This document shows positions 34,380 to 45,739 of a DNA stretch of 64,000 nucleotides, in pieces. The stretch is from Cordylochernes scorpioides (taxonomy: Eukaryota; Arthropoda; Arachnida; Pseudoscorpiones; Chernetidae). The stretch spans positions 60,522,500 to 60,586,499 of the forward strand of contig CP092863.1 in the NCBI GenBank assembly GCA_030710605.1. Direction: 5' to 3'. Position numbers and translations under genes: made by a program. How positions within the stretch are numbered: the first letter of the stretch is position 1; the number at the start of each line of letters is the position of its first letter. The notes beneath the pieces were generated by a model, which made no database searches, was not told the DNA's origin, and saw only the letters and a list, made by a program, of their open reading frames with translations.

Positions 34380-34740
34380 AGGATCTTTTATACTACAATA
34401 TAATGCGGCCTATGATTGTAGAACGAAGTTTGACAACTATACCACAAATGTTTCTTTTGAACGAATAATCGAAATTTATTTTAAAGAGAAATAACGATTA
34501 TTTCTAACCTTAGGGATGAAGTATGATAGGATGAATTATGAAGAGTAATGATAAACGGAAAAATAAAGCATCCAGGGATGGAATTCGAACCCACGGTGTT
34601 CCCCTTACCGGGCAGATGCCATGTCCACTAGGCTTTAATGTCAAGCCAATTCTGAGTACTAACAGGTTGAAGGATTTGTCAGTGATAGTCCAGCCATTAC
34701 ATTGGACTGGCAGATCCATGGAGCAACTAGATGCAATATC
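34380..34740. repeat. family L element carrying a tRNA-like segment
   Basis: The left arm matches family L (caaatgtttcttttgaacga, taacgattatttctaacctt). It is followed by a minus-strand segment at 34565-34635 with box B-like gggttcgaattcc and a stem-like end catccctggatgc. A similar plus-strand segment sits in family L at 48890-48960. Confidence 0.5.
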
Positions 34741-34889
34741 CCTGTCTAGACGTGACTTACATACGGAGTACTGGTTGAAAAAATATTCAGATACATCCTG
34801 GATTTTCCCACTTCTGGAATCTCAATATACTTCTAGAGGAACTTTCGTCCATTTTCAACGATTCATTTACCAATATAACTAAGAAGACA

Positions 34890-35876
34890 AACTAGAGCGT
34901 CTTGACAATATTAGGGACAAACCAGGACGTCTTGACAATGTTGGGGACAACCCAGAACGTATTGACAATGTTGGGGACAAACCAGGACGTTTTGACAATG
35001 TTGGGGACAAACCAGAACGTATTGACAATGTTGGGGACAAACCAGGACGTATTGACAATGTTTGGACAAACCAGGATGTATTAAAATGTTGGGAGCAAAC
35101 CAGGACGTTTTGACAATGTTGGGGACAAACCAGAACGTATTGACAATGTTGGGGAAAAACCAGGACGTATTGACAATGTTTGAACAAACCAGGATGTCTT
35201 AAAATGTTGGGAACAAACCAGGACGTTTTGACAATGCTGGGGACAAACCAGGACGTTTTGACAATGCTGGGGACAAACCAGAACGTTTTGACAATGTTGG
35301 GGACAAACCGGAACGTTTTGACAATGTTGGGGACAAACCGGAACGTTTTGACAATGCTGGGGACAAACCGGAACGTCGTAAAATGTTGGGGACAAACCAG
35401 GATTTCTTGACAATGTTGGGGACAAACCAGGACGTTTTGACAATATTGGGGACAAACCAGGACGTCTTTACAATGTTTGGACAAACCAGGATGTCTTAAA
35501 ATGTTGGGAACAAACCAGGACGTTTTGACAATGTTGGGGACAAACCAGGACGTATTGACAATGTTGGGGACAAACCAGGACGTATTGACAATGTTTGGAC
35601 AAACCAGGATGTCTTAAAATGTTGGGAAAAACCAGGACGTTTTGACAATGTTGGGGACAAACCGGAACGTCGTAAAATGTTGGGAACAAACCAGGATTTC
35701 TTGACAATGTTGGGGACAAACCAGGACGTCTTTACAATATTGGAGACAAACCAGGATGTCTTGACAATGTTGGGGACAAACCAGGACGTCTTGGCATTGT
35801 TGGGGACTAACCAAGATGTCTTAACAATATTGGAGACAAACCAGCACGTCTTGACAATATTGGAAACAAACCGGGA
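34890..35876. repeat. minisatellite, 30-bp unit, about 33 copies
   Basis: Unit ttgacaatgttggggacaaa followed by ccaggacgtc. Shortened units with atgtttggacaaaccaggat and ttaaaatgttgggaacaaac recur at 35060, 35180, 35475 and 35595, giving a higher-order period of roughly 120-280 bp. Because 30 is a multiple of 3, several frames stay open on both strands, but these are products of the repeat. Confidence 0.92.
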
Positions 35877-36145
35877 CCCTTTTTTTTTGTAACAATGTTG
35901 TTGTGTCATTCATATTTTAAAGAATATTTTCTACTCACCGTACATCAAAATGCTATTGTATTTAGTGATTGTTAATATCTAGTATGATATAATCCTGCCC
36001 CATTGGTAAATTACTGGAATTCGACGCTATTTTCGGCTCTTTTCACCAATTTTCGACGGGAAAGAATCCAAACCTTGTCAGTCCAACCGTTATTACCTGC
36101 CAAGCTAATATTATTTGCCATCTACATATACTGAATACTCTTGTG

Positions 36146-36475
36146 GTGTCTTGTCCCCACATGGGGGTGTCATTGCCCCGTTTGTCAGCCACATTTCAGA
36201 GTTTCCTGTAGACCTTCACGGTTACTGTAGCGGCTCGGGGCTCACGACACCGTACCTCGCCCTACAGGACAGTCTCTTACTTGTGCTGCTTCTCCCCACG
36301 TAGAGGAGGGGTTTAGGATTAGGTGGTGGTGGTGTCTTGTCCCTCCATGGAAAGGGGGGGGGGGGTGCCATTGCCCCGTTAGTCAGCCACATTTCAGAGT
36401 TCTCTGTTCACAGTTACCGTAGTAGCTCGGGGCTCATGACACCGTACTTCACCCTACAGGACAGTCCCTTACTCT
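36146..36475. repeat. two family E repeats in tandem
   Basis: Copies at 36146-36305 and 36325-36475 match 18625-18800. The second has a run of G at 36354-36365. Confidence 0.7.
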
Positions 36476-36479
36476 TGTA

Positions 36480-36760
36480 AAAATGGTATTAAACTCCCTG
36501 TCTAATTTCAACCAAATATCTGTTGGTCGTGTTGTCATATGGTGGAGTAAAGTTGACACTGAGATGCTACAAACATACTTGAAGACTCGATTTAACTATT
36601 TCTAAATAAAAAAACGACAGTTTATTATAAACATGCCTATATATATAACATGAATTTAACTAATTTTTAAATTATTTTTTACTATCTTCTCTCAAATAAT
36701 CAATTTCGAGTATATCTTAAAATATTGATTATCTTTATTATTTATATAACAAAGAGTTAA
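36480..36760. other. unassigned AT-rich stretch
   Basis: No recognised feature. Confidence 0.3.
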
Positions 36761-36775
36761 TCATAATTCAAATTT

Positions 36776-37051
36776 CTTCTTCTTCTTTCTTATCTCTGGG
36801 TAGTTAGCGACTGCTTTTACTGTGAGTACACCACATGTCTACACATGTGATAAGCAGTTCGACTTTGCACTTACAAATGTGCCAGAGCCCTGTTTGGTTA
36901 CTTGCACCCGCTGGTGGGGTTGTACTTTGCAAGAATCGGGGGCCATTTGAACATTTTTTATTTTAATCAGAAAAAGTGCCCAATGCGGGAATCGAACCCG
37001 GGTCGTAGCGATCGAAAACTAATGGTTTAGACCATCCTTCCACCGACCCCC
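36776..37051 (-). mobile_element. tRNA-derived SINE, 14-bp target duplication
   Basis: Direct repeats cataattcaaattt at 36762-36775 and 37052-37065 frame it. The head and box B (gggttcgattccc) are intact. Unlike the other copies, its tail reads ccagagataagaaagaagaa, the exact 3' end of the local LINE family M. Confidence 0.92.
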
Positions 37052-37442
37052 CATAATTCAAATTTGAATATTTAGAAAATAGTTTAAAGCAAAAAATATC
37101 AACCAACTCTCTTGACATGCTTTTGAGATTATTATTTTTTTTTTTTTTGGAAGGGAAAGGATGGATTTTTTTTTTTTCGTATAAAATAAATGCCAAGAAG
37201 AGAGACGTAAAAATATATAGCGAGTTCTGCCATTTTTGATGACCATTTTACAGTTTTATTTATCGACCTTTTTATAGCCGAATTTCCGATCAAGTCAGCA
37301 CAATAGATGTGACAATTTTTTGACAATTAAAAATAGTTTATTGACATCTAGTCAATGGTCAAGAGAGAGTTTACAGAGTTTAAAATAGTAGAGAAAAATA
37401 TATACCAGACGAGGTCTTCTCCGAAGGTACATCTGGATCCTA

Positions 37443-38089
37443 TCAGGAGCTTAGAATCGTCTTGAGTTCAGACTTGCGAGTTATGGAATCCGTGTCCCCA
37501 GCGATGACTGTGTTGAGGAACTTGACAAGAATAATCCTGTATTTAGGTAAGGTATCCGCGAGGAAACTCTCCCTAAGTTTGGGGTACAGGACCGCGACAT
37601 CATTAATGGTCGTCCCTCGGTTATATAGGGGCCTAAGGATAGTTTCATCGTTCAGTTGTTCGATTATGTCCATTAACTGATTCTCACGTTCCATTTCTTG
37701 CTCCTCCTGGAGCGTCGGGGCAGGAATTAGAGACACAATAGCTGTAATAAGCAGCAAACATAAAATTCCGAGGATAAGTTTCTTTTATTTTCATTTCATG
37801 ATCAGCAGTATTCATTTTTAACTTATTTTATAAATCGTAAGGTGGAATCCTCTGGTGTATAATAAGCAGCAAACATAAAATTCCGAGGATAAGTTTCTTT
37901 TATTTTATTTATATTATTATATAGAATGTCTGCGGCCAGGCAAAGTTGCCTCATCGTCCTAAGTAGTGCCAAAGAGGGCAACTCGGCCCAATCTTTCATC
38001 CAATAAAAGAAACTTATCCTCGGAATTTTATGTTTGCTGCTTATTATACACCAGAGGATTCCACCTTACGACACAATAGCTGTGTCGAT
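37443..38089 (-). pseudogene. candidate terminal exon split by a foldback element, unrecognised
   Basis: On the minus strand a splice-acceptor-like tract ctttgcagcttgactttcag ends at 38090. Removing the insert at 37745-38069 and one copy of gacacaatagctg gives an open frame of about 100 codons that begins IDTAIVSLIPAPT, continues EEQEMERENQLMDIIEQL and DVAVLYPKLRESF, and ends ELKTILSS before TGA at 37443-37445. Composition is that of an ordinary helical cytosolic protein. I do not recognise it; it may be a host exon or a captured fragment. Confidence 0.35.
37745..38069. mobile_element. foldback MITE inside the exon candidate
   Basis: Inverted arms aagcagcaaacataaaattc and gaattttatgtttgctgctt, outer ends gtaaggtggaatcctctggt. 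It is flanked by the 13-bp direct repeat gacacaatagctg at 37732-37744 and 38070-38082. An additional partial arm copy lies at 37745-37800, so insertion or later rearrangement was not simple. Confidence 0.75.
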
Positions 38090-38289
38090 CTGAAAGTCAA
38101 GCTGCAAAGGGAGTGTGATTCCATTATCTTGTTTCAATTCTAGTAAATAAAACGCCAAAAATAGTTGTCAATCTAGAAGAAGAGTAACTGAAGAGATGGT
38201 CCAAGGTCCATTTCGTGACAGAAATGTCGAATGTCATCGCGGCGTCACTCGAATGATACCGTCGTCTGACTCACGGGATTGTCCTTGGT

Positions 38290-38960
38290 TGACGCTGGGC
38301 TACATGTATACATAGCGCCATTGACTTACAGTCGCCATGGCCTGGTACTACATGTGTAGATAAGTGTTGTACCTACAATACAAACAGCCACAACCCTTTA
38401 TACCCACCATGGCCTGGTATTACATATGTAGACGCATAAGCAGTCTGTACCAACCATGGCTTGATACTACATGTGTAGACATGTAAGCAGCCTCTACCCA
38501 CCATGGCCTGATACTACATGTGTAGACAAATGCTTTACTTACAGTACAAACAGTCACAACCCTTTCTACCCACCATTGCTTGGTACTATATGTGCAGACG
38601 TATAAGCAGTCTGTATCCACCATGGCTTGATACTACATATGTAGACAAGTGCTGCACTTACAGTACAAACAGTCACCATCATCTCTACCAAAAATGATCT
38701 AATACTACATGTGTAGACGTGTAGGCAATCTCTACCCACCATATATATATATAGCCTGGCACTACATATGTAAGCGTATAAGCAGTCTGTACCCACTATG
38801 GCTTGATACTACATAAGTAGACAAGTGCTGTGCTTACAGTATAAAAATTCGCAACCCTCTTCACCCATCATGATCTGGTAATACATATGAAGATAAGTAC
38901 TGTACTTACAGTACAAACATTCACAACTCATACTACGCACCATGATTATCTCTGTACAAT
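38290..38960. repeat. tandem array related to the SINE tail
   Basis: Units of about 90 bp carry acccaccatggcctg, actacatgtgtagac and cttacagtacaaacagtc, which match the 3' half of the tRNA-derived SINE (acttacagtaaaagcagtc, ctacccaccatg). Copies differ by 15-25 percent by eye, so the array is old. Confidence 0.75.
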
Positions 38961-39159
38961 GAGTGATAGGAACAAATATAACACGAATGATAAAACAGGT
39001 AAAACTATAGCGGCGTCTCAAACCAGACAAACAGAACCATACAGAAGCCAGCCAAAATTACCGTTGTTTTGGTTGGGGAGGATGGTTGTTGCCACGGGAC
39101 ATTTGGTTCCAACAATACAATTGCCGGCTCCATTGTTTGGACTGGGGTGTCGTTCGTCC

Positions 39160-40160
39160 TTAGTTGGGTTTCAATGTGGCTTCTTGACTGTTGCTAGTTG
39201 GTTTCAATGTGGCTTCTTGACTGTTGCTAGTTGGTTTCAATGTGGCTTCTTGACAGATGCTAGTTGGTTTCAATGAGGCTTCTTGACTGTTGCTAGTTGG
39301 TTTCAATGTAACTCTCTTTACTGTTGCTAGTTGGTTTCAATGTGGCTTCTTGACTGTTGCTAGTTGGTTTAAATGTGGCTTCTTGACTGTTGCTAGTTGG
39401 TTTCAATGTCACTTCTTGACTGTTGCTAGTTGGTTTCAATGTGGCTTCTTGACTGTTGCTAGTTGGTTTCAATGTGGCTTCTTGACTGTTGCTAGTTGGT
39501 TTCAATGTGGCTTCTTGACTGTTGCTAGTTGGTTTCAATGTGGCTTCTTGACTGTTGTTAGTTGGTTTAAATGTATCTTCTTTACTGTTGCTAGTTGGTT
39601 TAAATGTGGCTTCTTGACTGTTGCTAGTTGGTTTCAATGTGGCTTCTTGACTGTTGCTAGTTGGTTTCAATGTGACTTCTTGACTGTTGTTAGTTGGTTT
39701 CAATGTGGCTTCTTGACTGTTGCTAGTTGATTTCAATGTGGCTTCTTGACTGTTGCTAGTTGATTTCAATGTGGCTTCTTGACTGTTGCTGGTTGGTTTC
39801 AATGTGGCTTCTTGGTTGTTGCTAGTTGATTTCAATGTGGCTTCTTGACTGTTGCTAGTTGGTTTCAATGTGGATTCTTGACTGTTGCGGTTGGGTTTCA
39901 ATGTGGCTCCTTGACTGTTGCTAGTTGGTTTCAATGTAGCTTCTTTACTGTTGCTGGTTGGTTTCAATGGGGCTTCTTGACTGTTGCTAGTTGGGTTTCA
40001 GTGTGGCTTCTTGACTGTTGCTAGTTGGTTTCAATGTGGCTTCTTGACTGTTACTAGTTGGTTTCAATGTAGCTTCTTGACTGTTGCTGGTTGGTTTCAA
40101 TGGGGCTTCTTGACTGTTGCTAGTTGGGTTTCAATGTGGCTTCTTGACTGTTGCTAATTA
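39160..40160. repeat. minisatellite, 33-bp unit, about 30 copies
   Basis: Unit gcttcttgactgttgctagt followed by tggtttcaatgtg. Near-uniform length keeps one frame open on each strand: 11-residue repeats of FLTVASWFQCG type on plus and EATLKPTSNSQ type on minus (39293-39967). The upstream ATG at 38887 lies in unrelated sequence. I see no promoter, splice or signal evidence for coding. Confidence 0.92.
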
Positions 40161-40169
40161 TATAATAAC

Positions 40170-40640
40170 GCTCTCACAAAAGTTTTTGTAGTTACACAAA
40201 TCAATAACAATGAAGAGGGTATATCAGGAAAATAGCTAAACGCAGAACGATGCTATATAATATTTAAAAATAATTAATTTTAAATAGAGTTTTTATCTTC
40301 AACAAATTAAAATAAATACGCTTAATGAATATTTATATCATTATTAATATAATTAATGAACATTTTCAGTGTATAGCTAGAGTTAAAATTAATAATTTTC
40401 TTTAGAAGAGAGACAATTTTTCTCGTTTAGTTAAATTCGAATTCAAAAATGGTGTTAGGGTGTCTGAGAATATTTAAGCCAGTATCGTGGTTGGTGCGAA
40501 CTCTATATCACTGGAAGATGCAATGTATTCCTGGGGTTTATCTTGTGGCCTTTATCAAATGACAATGCCTTTATCAACAAATCAGGTGACAAAGTCACAT
40601 TGTACATAGCCTTTACATGTTAAAATTTCACCTATTATTG
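40170..40640. other. unassigned AT-rich stretch
   Basis: No recognised feature. Confidence 0.3.
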
Positions 40641-40644
40641 TAAT

Positions 40645-40835
40645 GCAAGGTTGTCCCAAAAGTTCGTAAACACTTGTAAAAAAATTTAAATGCCAATATT
40701 ATTAGCCATTATGTATAATGTCTTTTTATTATCTATAAAGTAATTGTATTATGTATTAATTTGTATTTTCGTCGTAATAATATTATTTGCCAAGTAATAA
40801 GAAAAACACGAACTTTTGGGACAACTTTATAATAA
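40645..40835. mobile_element. MITE family G
   Basis: Ends aaggttgtcccaaaagttcg and cacgaacttttgggacaact, closely matching 10870-11065 including ccattatgtataatgtcttt. Confidence 0.7.
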
Positions 40836-40999
40836 TTGTGCATACTGTTTACCTATGTAATTTGCAAGATGTCAATTTATCAAAATACCAAGCCTCTATC
40901 CTTTATAATAAATCGTTAATAGGTCCGATAGGAAACGACCACAAACCTGAATTAGGAGGGGGGAAGTCTAAGGCAAAGCCTTAAGAAAACTTCCCTGAT

Positions 41000-41390
41000 T
41001 AGAAAGAGTAAGAATAGAGAATGACCCCATTCCAAAGGAAGGGGCTTAACGCAGAGTCTTGAATGGGTCCCATTTGTGAGATGGTGACGGCTTTTATTGA
41101 CCACGCCGAGTGAAAAACCTCTCTGTTTTCAAGGAAAAAGGCCAACCAGCAATATACAAAGTGGTCGAGGCAGTGAACGACGGCAGGTCTTCGATAGGTA
41201 CCCTAAATGTCATACTGATGTCTAGGCTTATTGCCAGAGTCTTCCTCCAGTAACTGTCTGTTCTCAAAAAACGCTCTGATTCTGAACAGGACGTCTTCTG
41301 TTGATCGTCCATGGATAAAACTGATTTGGTGGTCAGAATGACAGTTTTCTGCCAGCCATTTCGAATCTGACACAAAATTTACGTTTTAAA
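41000..41390 (-). pseudogene. LINE reverse transcriptase fragment
   Basis: Minus-strand frames contain FIHGRSTEDVLFRI (RT motif 2 type, usually GFR.GRSTEDAL), then LDISMTFRVP and, after a shift, QDSALSPFLWN (motif 4, usually PQGSVLSPFLWN). At least two frameshifts; no intact domain. Confidence 0.6.
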
Positions 41391-41445
41391 CACTTATTTA
41401 ATATTTAAACACGATTAATCAGAAATTAGAGCTGTATCTATCTAG

Positions 41446-42085
41446 GTCTTCTTCTTCTTCTTTCTTATCTCCACCCAATCATATTACGGTATCAAGCTTT
41501 TGTATACCTTAAGACTTTTAATGGTGTCTGCCGGGGATGAGTAGATCTCATCAATGGATGAGTCAATACAGTCAATGATGTGTCTTGGGGTTGCAGGTTA
41601 TGAAATGCACTTAGTACATAGTGGGAAAAACTGGCAACCATTCTGGAAAGTCATTGTCCGTAGATGACCAGACTTAAGTCTGGAAATCAAAGACTGTTGT
41701 TCTCTTGGGAGGACAGAACCGGTGCTTGTCCCTCCTGCTCTGTACCAGTCATGTGCAGCATTAGATTTCCTTGTTAGATTTGACAACCATCTGAACTGGG
41801 TGAAGTAGAATGCGTCTGCCTTTGTCATTAAGACTGGGAGCACTACTCAGTGGCAGGCTGGCTTAGCTTCAAAAGAAATGGCGCCTCTGACATGAGGAAC
41901 AGACGCCATGTGCAGTCTCTCCTAACATGAGTACAGACGCTTCTCATCCTGTATCCCTGGATTAGGATCCCTTACAGGGTACTATCAGCCGGGCCAGTTG
42001 AGCCCAGGTTTTTTAGTGAGTTTGTTACTGCTCTCCTCCTCCTTTTTCATCTGGGCTTGGGACCTGCAAATGCGAAGTTCTATCT
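41446..42085 (-). pseudogene. LINE family M 3' region
   Basis: On the minus strand, SNAAHDWYRAGG, LPREQQSLISRLKSGHLRT and FPLCTKC (coding at 41598-41790) match the RNase H end and Cys knuckle of an arthropod LINE. The tail ends gagataagaaagaagaagaa. The upstream 41850-42085 block (gctcaactggcccggctgat, cctgtaaggg) recurs in every family M copy. Confidence 0.7.
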
Positions 42086-42089
42086 ATCT

Positions 42090-42530
42090 AGCTGATTTTG
42101 TGATGTACTAGAGGTTTCAGGGATTATATTGAGGCCACCATCTTTCCAGAGATGGGGAAATATCTCATTTTTGGAGATACTTGGTAAAGAACCCAGCATA
42201 TTCTACCAAGACCATTCTGACCTGGGGCCCTTCCTGCTACCACAATTGTATGAAATGGTAATTTCCAAAGACTGGAAGTGTAGTTGATAAGAGTAGAGTT
42301 TAGAATAAAATTTTAATGGAAGGACATGCTCTAGCTGGCCTGTCTCTTCTCGAGTGAAGGGGGGTGCCGTCGTTAGGCTTAAAGAAAGGAGGGCCTTAAG
42401 CTATGAGGTACTATGCATTAGATACATAAGCAGAAACTTCATTACAGAGGATATTCGCTTGGCTGTACCGTTTTCTGCTTTGAATCGTTGTGATATGCTC
42501 GATAGAGACCGCGATCTTTCTCTTCTCATA
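42090..42530. other. unassigned sequence
   Basis: A short plus frame at 42354-42539 has no recognised motifs. Confidence 0.25.
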
Positions 42531-42534
42531 TATA

Positions 42535-43163
42535 TGTGAAAAAATAATAAAAATATATATATCGCAGAAAATATTTATAATTTTATTAACAGGTTATCAA
42601 TATTGATATTTATATTTTGCTACTCTCTAAACTTGCCTCATGGCGTCTCTGGTATTTTATAATTTTAAATTTGTTCTCTTATATTAAAAAAAAACTGCCC
42701 ATCTCCTCTTTAAATTTGTCTTTCCTAATTTTCTAGGTAACATTTTGGTGGAGATGCTTGGTAGTAAAGGGAAAAAAACTAACTTAAGATCGCCGAGGAG
42801 ACTTTGAGGCCATGGGTGCTGTGAACTACATTTTTTCCACTACTCGCTTCAGGATTCCACTTCTGTATCAAAGCCAAAACTTTTCTCCAAGAAGACGCTG
42901 CCCTTCTAGGGAGAAATTTCCAAGAATTCCACGTATCCTTAACAAAGATACAAACACTTCCGATATATGCAGTAGCAACAAGATTTACAACTTTGGGTCA
43001 CAGATCCCATAGGGAAGGAGTGTCAAAATATGTAATGGATTATCAATATAAATTTTGATAATCTGTAAATTTGTCTCATTGGATTTCTGGTATTTAATGA
43101 TTTTTAATTAGTTATCTTGTGTGTCATCCTGAAGTTATTCTTTAATAATTTTCTACTTGACAA
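42535..43163 (+). mobile_element. short non-autonomous LTR retroelement
   Basis: 5' LTR about 42535-42742 ending ttttctaggtaaca, a primer-binding-like tggtggagatgc immediately after, an internal region with no pol motifs, and a 3' LTR 43022-43163 (tgtcaaaatatgtaatgg to ttctacttgaca). The internal region matches the minus-strand element at 57193-58360 (caggattccac, ctccaagaagacgct), so this is a second copy of a TRIM/LARD-like family. Confidence 0.6.
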
Positions 43164-43350
43164 GATGCACAATTATAAGTCCTTAATGAGGATTTTAAAG
43201 GAACGCCAAAATATCAGTAAATATCCTAAATCAAATAAAGCTAAATCTAATTTTAACTTAAAATACTCTGTTTTATTTTTTTAATAATTAACGTTTTCAA
43301 ATTTAGAGAGGATATCACTATTGTCGAAAGTAATAACAAAGCTCCCCTCA

Positions 43351-43750
43351 CATTAGGCTGTGTTGGGTACGCAGACACAGTGGAGTTTGTGACAATGAAG
43401 TAGCAGACAGAGCAGCAAAAATTGCTGCTACTTACATCCTACCACTTTCATACTCCACCTTGCCTCAACGCATGCTCGAAACCTACCGCGTATGGCTTCT
43501 CTAGCGTCAATAACTGTATTATATGTCCAAGACTACTCAACCAGATCCCTCAGGAGAATAACCTGCACTCCAAGTCATTTCCTAAAAATTTCTACCAAAA
43601 ATCCTTCCTAGAGAGATCAAACCACCATCCACACGGGCTATGGCCATGTACTGGCAGACATTGCACTTGTGCATCCTGAAACAGACCCTACCTGCCCTTA
43701 CTGTTCAGAAGAGACACAGCAGTTGATCACTCCTTTACATTTGAAAATTA
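43351..43750 (+). pseudogene. LINE RNase H and zinc-tail fragment
   Basis: RRHSGVCDNEVADRAAKIAA is the end of a LINE RNase H domain. After frameshifts, GHVLADIALVHPETDPTCPY and CSEETQQ give the Cys knuckle. Interrupted by stops between the two parts. Confidence 0.65.
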
Positions 43751-43759
43751 AAAGACTTT

Positions 43760-44230
43760 ATTTCTAGTGCTTTCTTAAAACTGACATAAGAACAATATAA
43801 AATAGACCAATTCAAATAAAAATATTTCGATAAAATGTCTATAATTTAATTACTAAAATATTTTTAAAAATCGAAAAATATCGATTAAAAATGAAAATGT
43901 TGTTATTAAAGTGTAAAAAAAAAAAAATTGTTATTAAAGAGTAAAATGTCATTAATGTCTAAAATGTTGTCTCAAAAGTACAAAACCGATACATACAAAA
44001 TTGAATATTTCACATTTTTGTGTGTTAAAACCCTATTTATTTATAATAAAAACAAAAAGTATGCATTATTTATTTTTAATTAAGTTTAAATTTTAGGATA
44101 GAGAGAATACCACAATAAATATCAAAATTATTTAAAAATTCATATTATTTTCTTTGTTCACAGTATTTTAAATTATTTAGAAATAAAATTATTGTTGATT
44201 TTTTTAAACCTTTTTTTTTTTAATTAAAAA
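43760..44230. other. AT-rich stretch upstream of myosin VI
   Basis: No repeats or frames recognised. Confidence 0.3.
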
Positions 44231-44459
44231 AACCGCGCTAATAACATTTTTTCCGTGACAGCTGGTGTATTAAATTGGTAAATATATGTATATTTTGTAT
44301 ATTTGATATTATTGAATACTTAGTATAGTGAACATACAATAATCTAAAAGTAATATATGAATCATAAGCCAACGCATTTCCTTTTTCCTTAATGCTTTGT
44401 GCTGGCATTTTTCCAACCAGACGCAAAGTTTATTACTCATCTGGCAACATCTACCTTCG

Positions 44460-44953
44460 TTCAACGGTGGCTCTTCTGTATTGTTTACACTTTGCTGACG
44501 ACCGATAGTAATCATTGTTAGTTTTACTATATATTTAGTAGAAATATATATAATTTATCTATTTTATATTTATAAATATACTCAGAATATATCATCTCTA
44601 TTGCTATATTTACTACGCGTTACTGTAATCATATTTGTAATATCTATTGCACTAGTTTCGAAAGTATTTTTTTTTAAGTTGGGTTTTATTAAATATCAAA
44701 AGAATTTACGTGATAAAAATAAGCCATATAAATAAAATTTATATACGAATATAATTTCTTTTTATTTGACATATATATTTGAATCTCTCTTTTAAAATTA
44801 TAATCGCACATATTGTATTTAATGACAAATTTGTCAAAATGTATATCTATAGAGAGTGAATATAAATATCTAATTTTAATATTTATATAATTCTTTCATT
44901 TATAGTGTGAGAGAGGAATAAAATGAAACTGTGGTGTGTTTAGATTATAAATT
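44460..44953 (+). promoter_or_regulatory. presumed 5' flank/UTR of myosin VI
   Basis: Sequence directly upstream of the myosin VI start codon. A gtgtgtttag just before the ATG could be a 3' splice site for an upstream non-coding exon. No clear TATA box or initiator can be assigned, so the transcription start is unknown. Confidence 0.2.
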
Positions 44954-45067
44954 ATGGAGGAGTCCAGTAAAGTTTGGGCTCCACATTTGACAGATGGATT
45001 TCGTCTGGGAAAAATTGTTGACTTGGGAGGAGAAACAATTACAGTTCAACCATTTGATGATTCACAG
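44954..45067 (+). CDS. myosin VI, coding exon 1 (residues 1-38)
   Basis: First coding exon of the minus-end-directed actin motor myosin VI, which acts in endocytosis, vesicle transport and cytoskeletal anchoring. The start MEESSKVWAPHLTDGFRLG matches the conserved MED.K.VWAPH.TDGF start of animal myosin VI. The exon ends TTCACAG before gtaagt (45068), phase 0. Only this ATG gives the conserved N-terminus. The adjoining intron runs about 16 kb to 61118 and is filled with repeats. Confidence 0.9.
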
Positions 45068-45244
45068 GTAAGTTTTTTTTTTTATTCACTTCTTGATATA
45101 TTAAAAAAATTATAATTTTGACGTTAATATAAAAATAAACCATACACACACATATATGGTGGATCATGACTACAAGATAAACAGATTCTACAATTAGATA
45201 CCATTCTCTCAATGTCCTTGTCCATATTAGGCTACCAACAAAAA

Positions 45245-45528
45245 ACATTGAGAAGCAAGCTACAATCCAGGCGACTTAGTGTCAGTATGGACCCCAATCA
45301 GAAAGCCTGGAAAATGTGAGAACCTCCTTAGACGATATTTTGGCCCATACATCATATTGAAGAAACTATCTGATTTAAATTACTCCGTTGTACCAAAGGA
45401 CAACCCTGGGAACCAGACAAAACCAACGACAGTTCATATTATCAGAATTAAGCCCTACTTTGAGAGAACAGAAGACTGTTGTGAGGACACAACCATTTTG
45501 GAGGAGGGAGAAATGTCAAAGCCTACAT
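45245..45528 (+). pseudogene. Ty3/gypsy integrase C-terminal fragment
   Basis: The frame contains YNPGDLVSVWTPIRK, then LLRRYFGPYIILKKLSDLNY, the GPY/F domain that ends gypsy integrases. The stop is at 45526-45528. It lies on the same strand as myosin VI, 180 bp into intron 1. No upstream catalytic core is present, so it is a fragment. Confidence 0.85.
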
Positions 45529-45739
45529 AGACTCATGTAAATATTTTCATTAATAATTTAACTTATTAAACAAATCAAGGTTGAATTGTTTATTCTTTGT
45601 TAACATTGTGCAGCCAGCGAGCTCGCGTCGTCACAGTTCCTACTATACCAACATGGGTGTCATGCAAGAGATTTAAGATGTCTTTTCTCAAATTTTCAGG
45701 AATATCGCGTGAAAAAATAATTTTAAAAAATAATATTAA

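Noticed and set aside
34890-35876. CRISPR array
   Set aside because: The 30-bp units are contiguous, with no unique spacers, and the window is clearly eukaryotic.
39160-40160. 33-bp array as a repetitive secreted or mucin-like protein gene
   Set aside because: Open frames exist on both strands only because the unit is a multiple of three; no signal peptide, start context or splice sites support coding.
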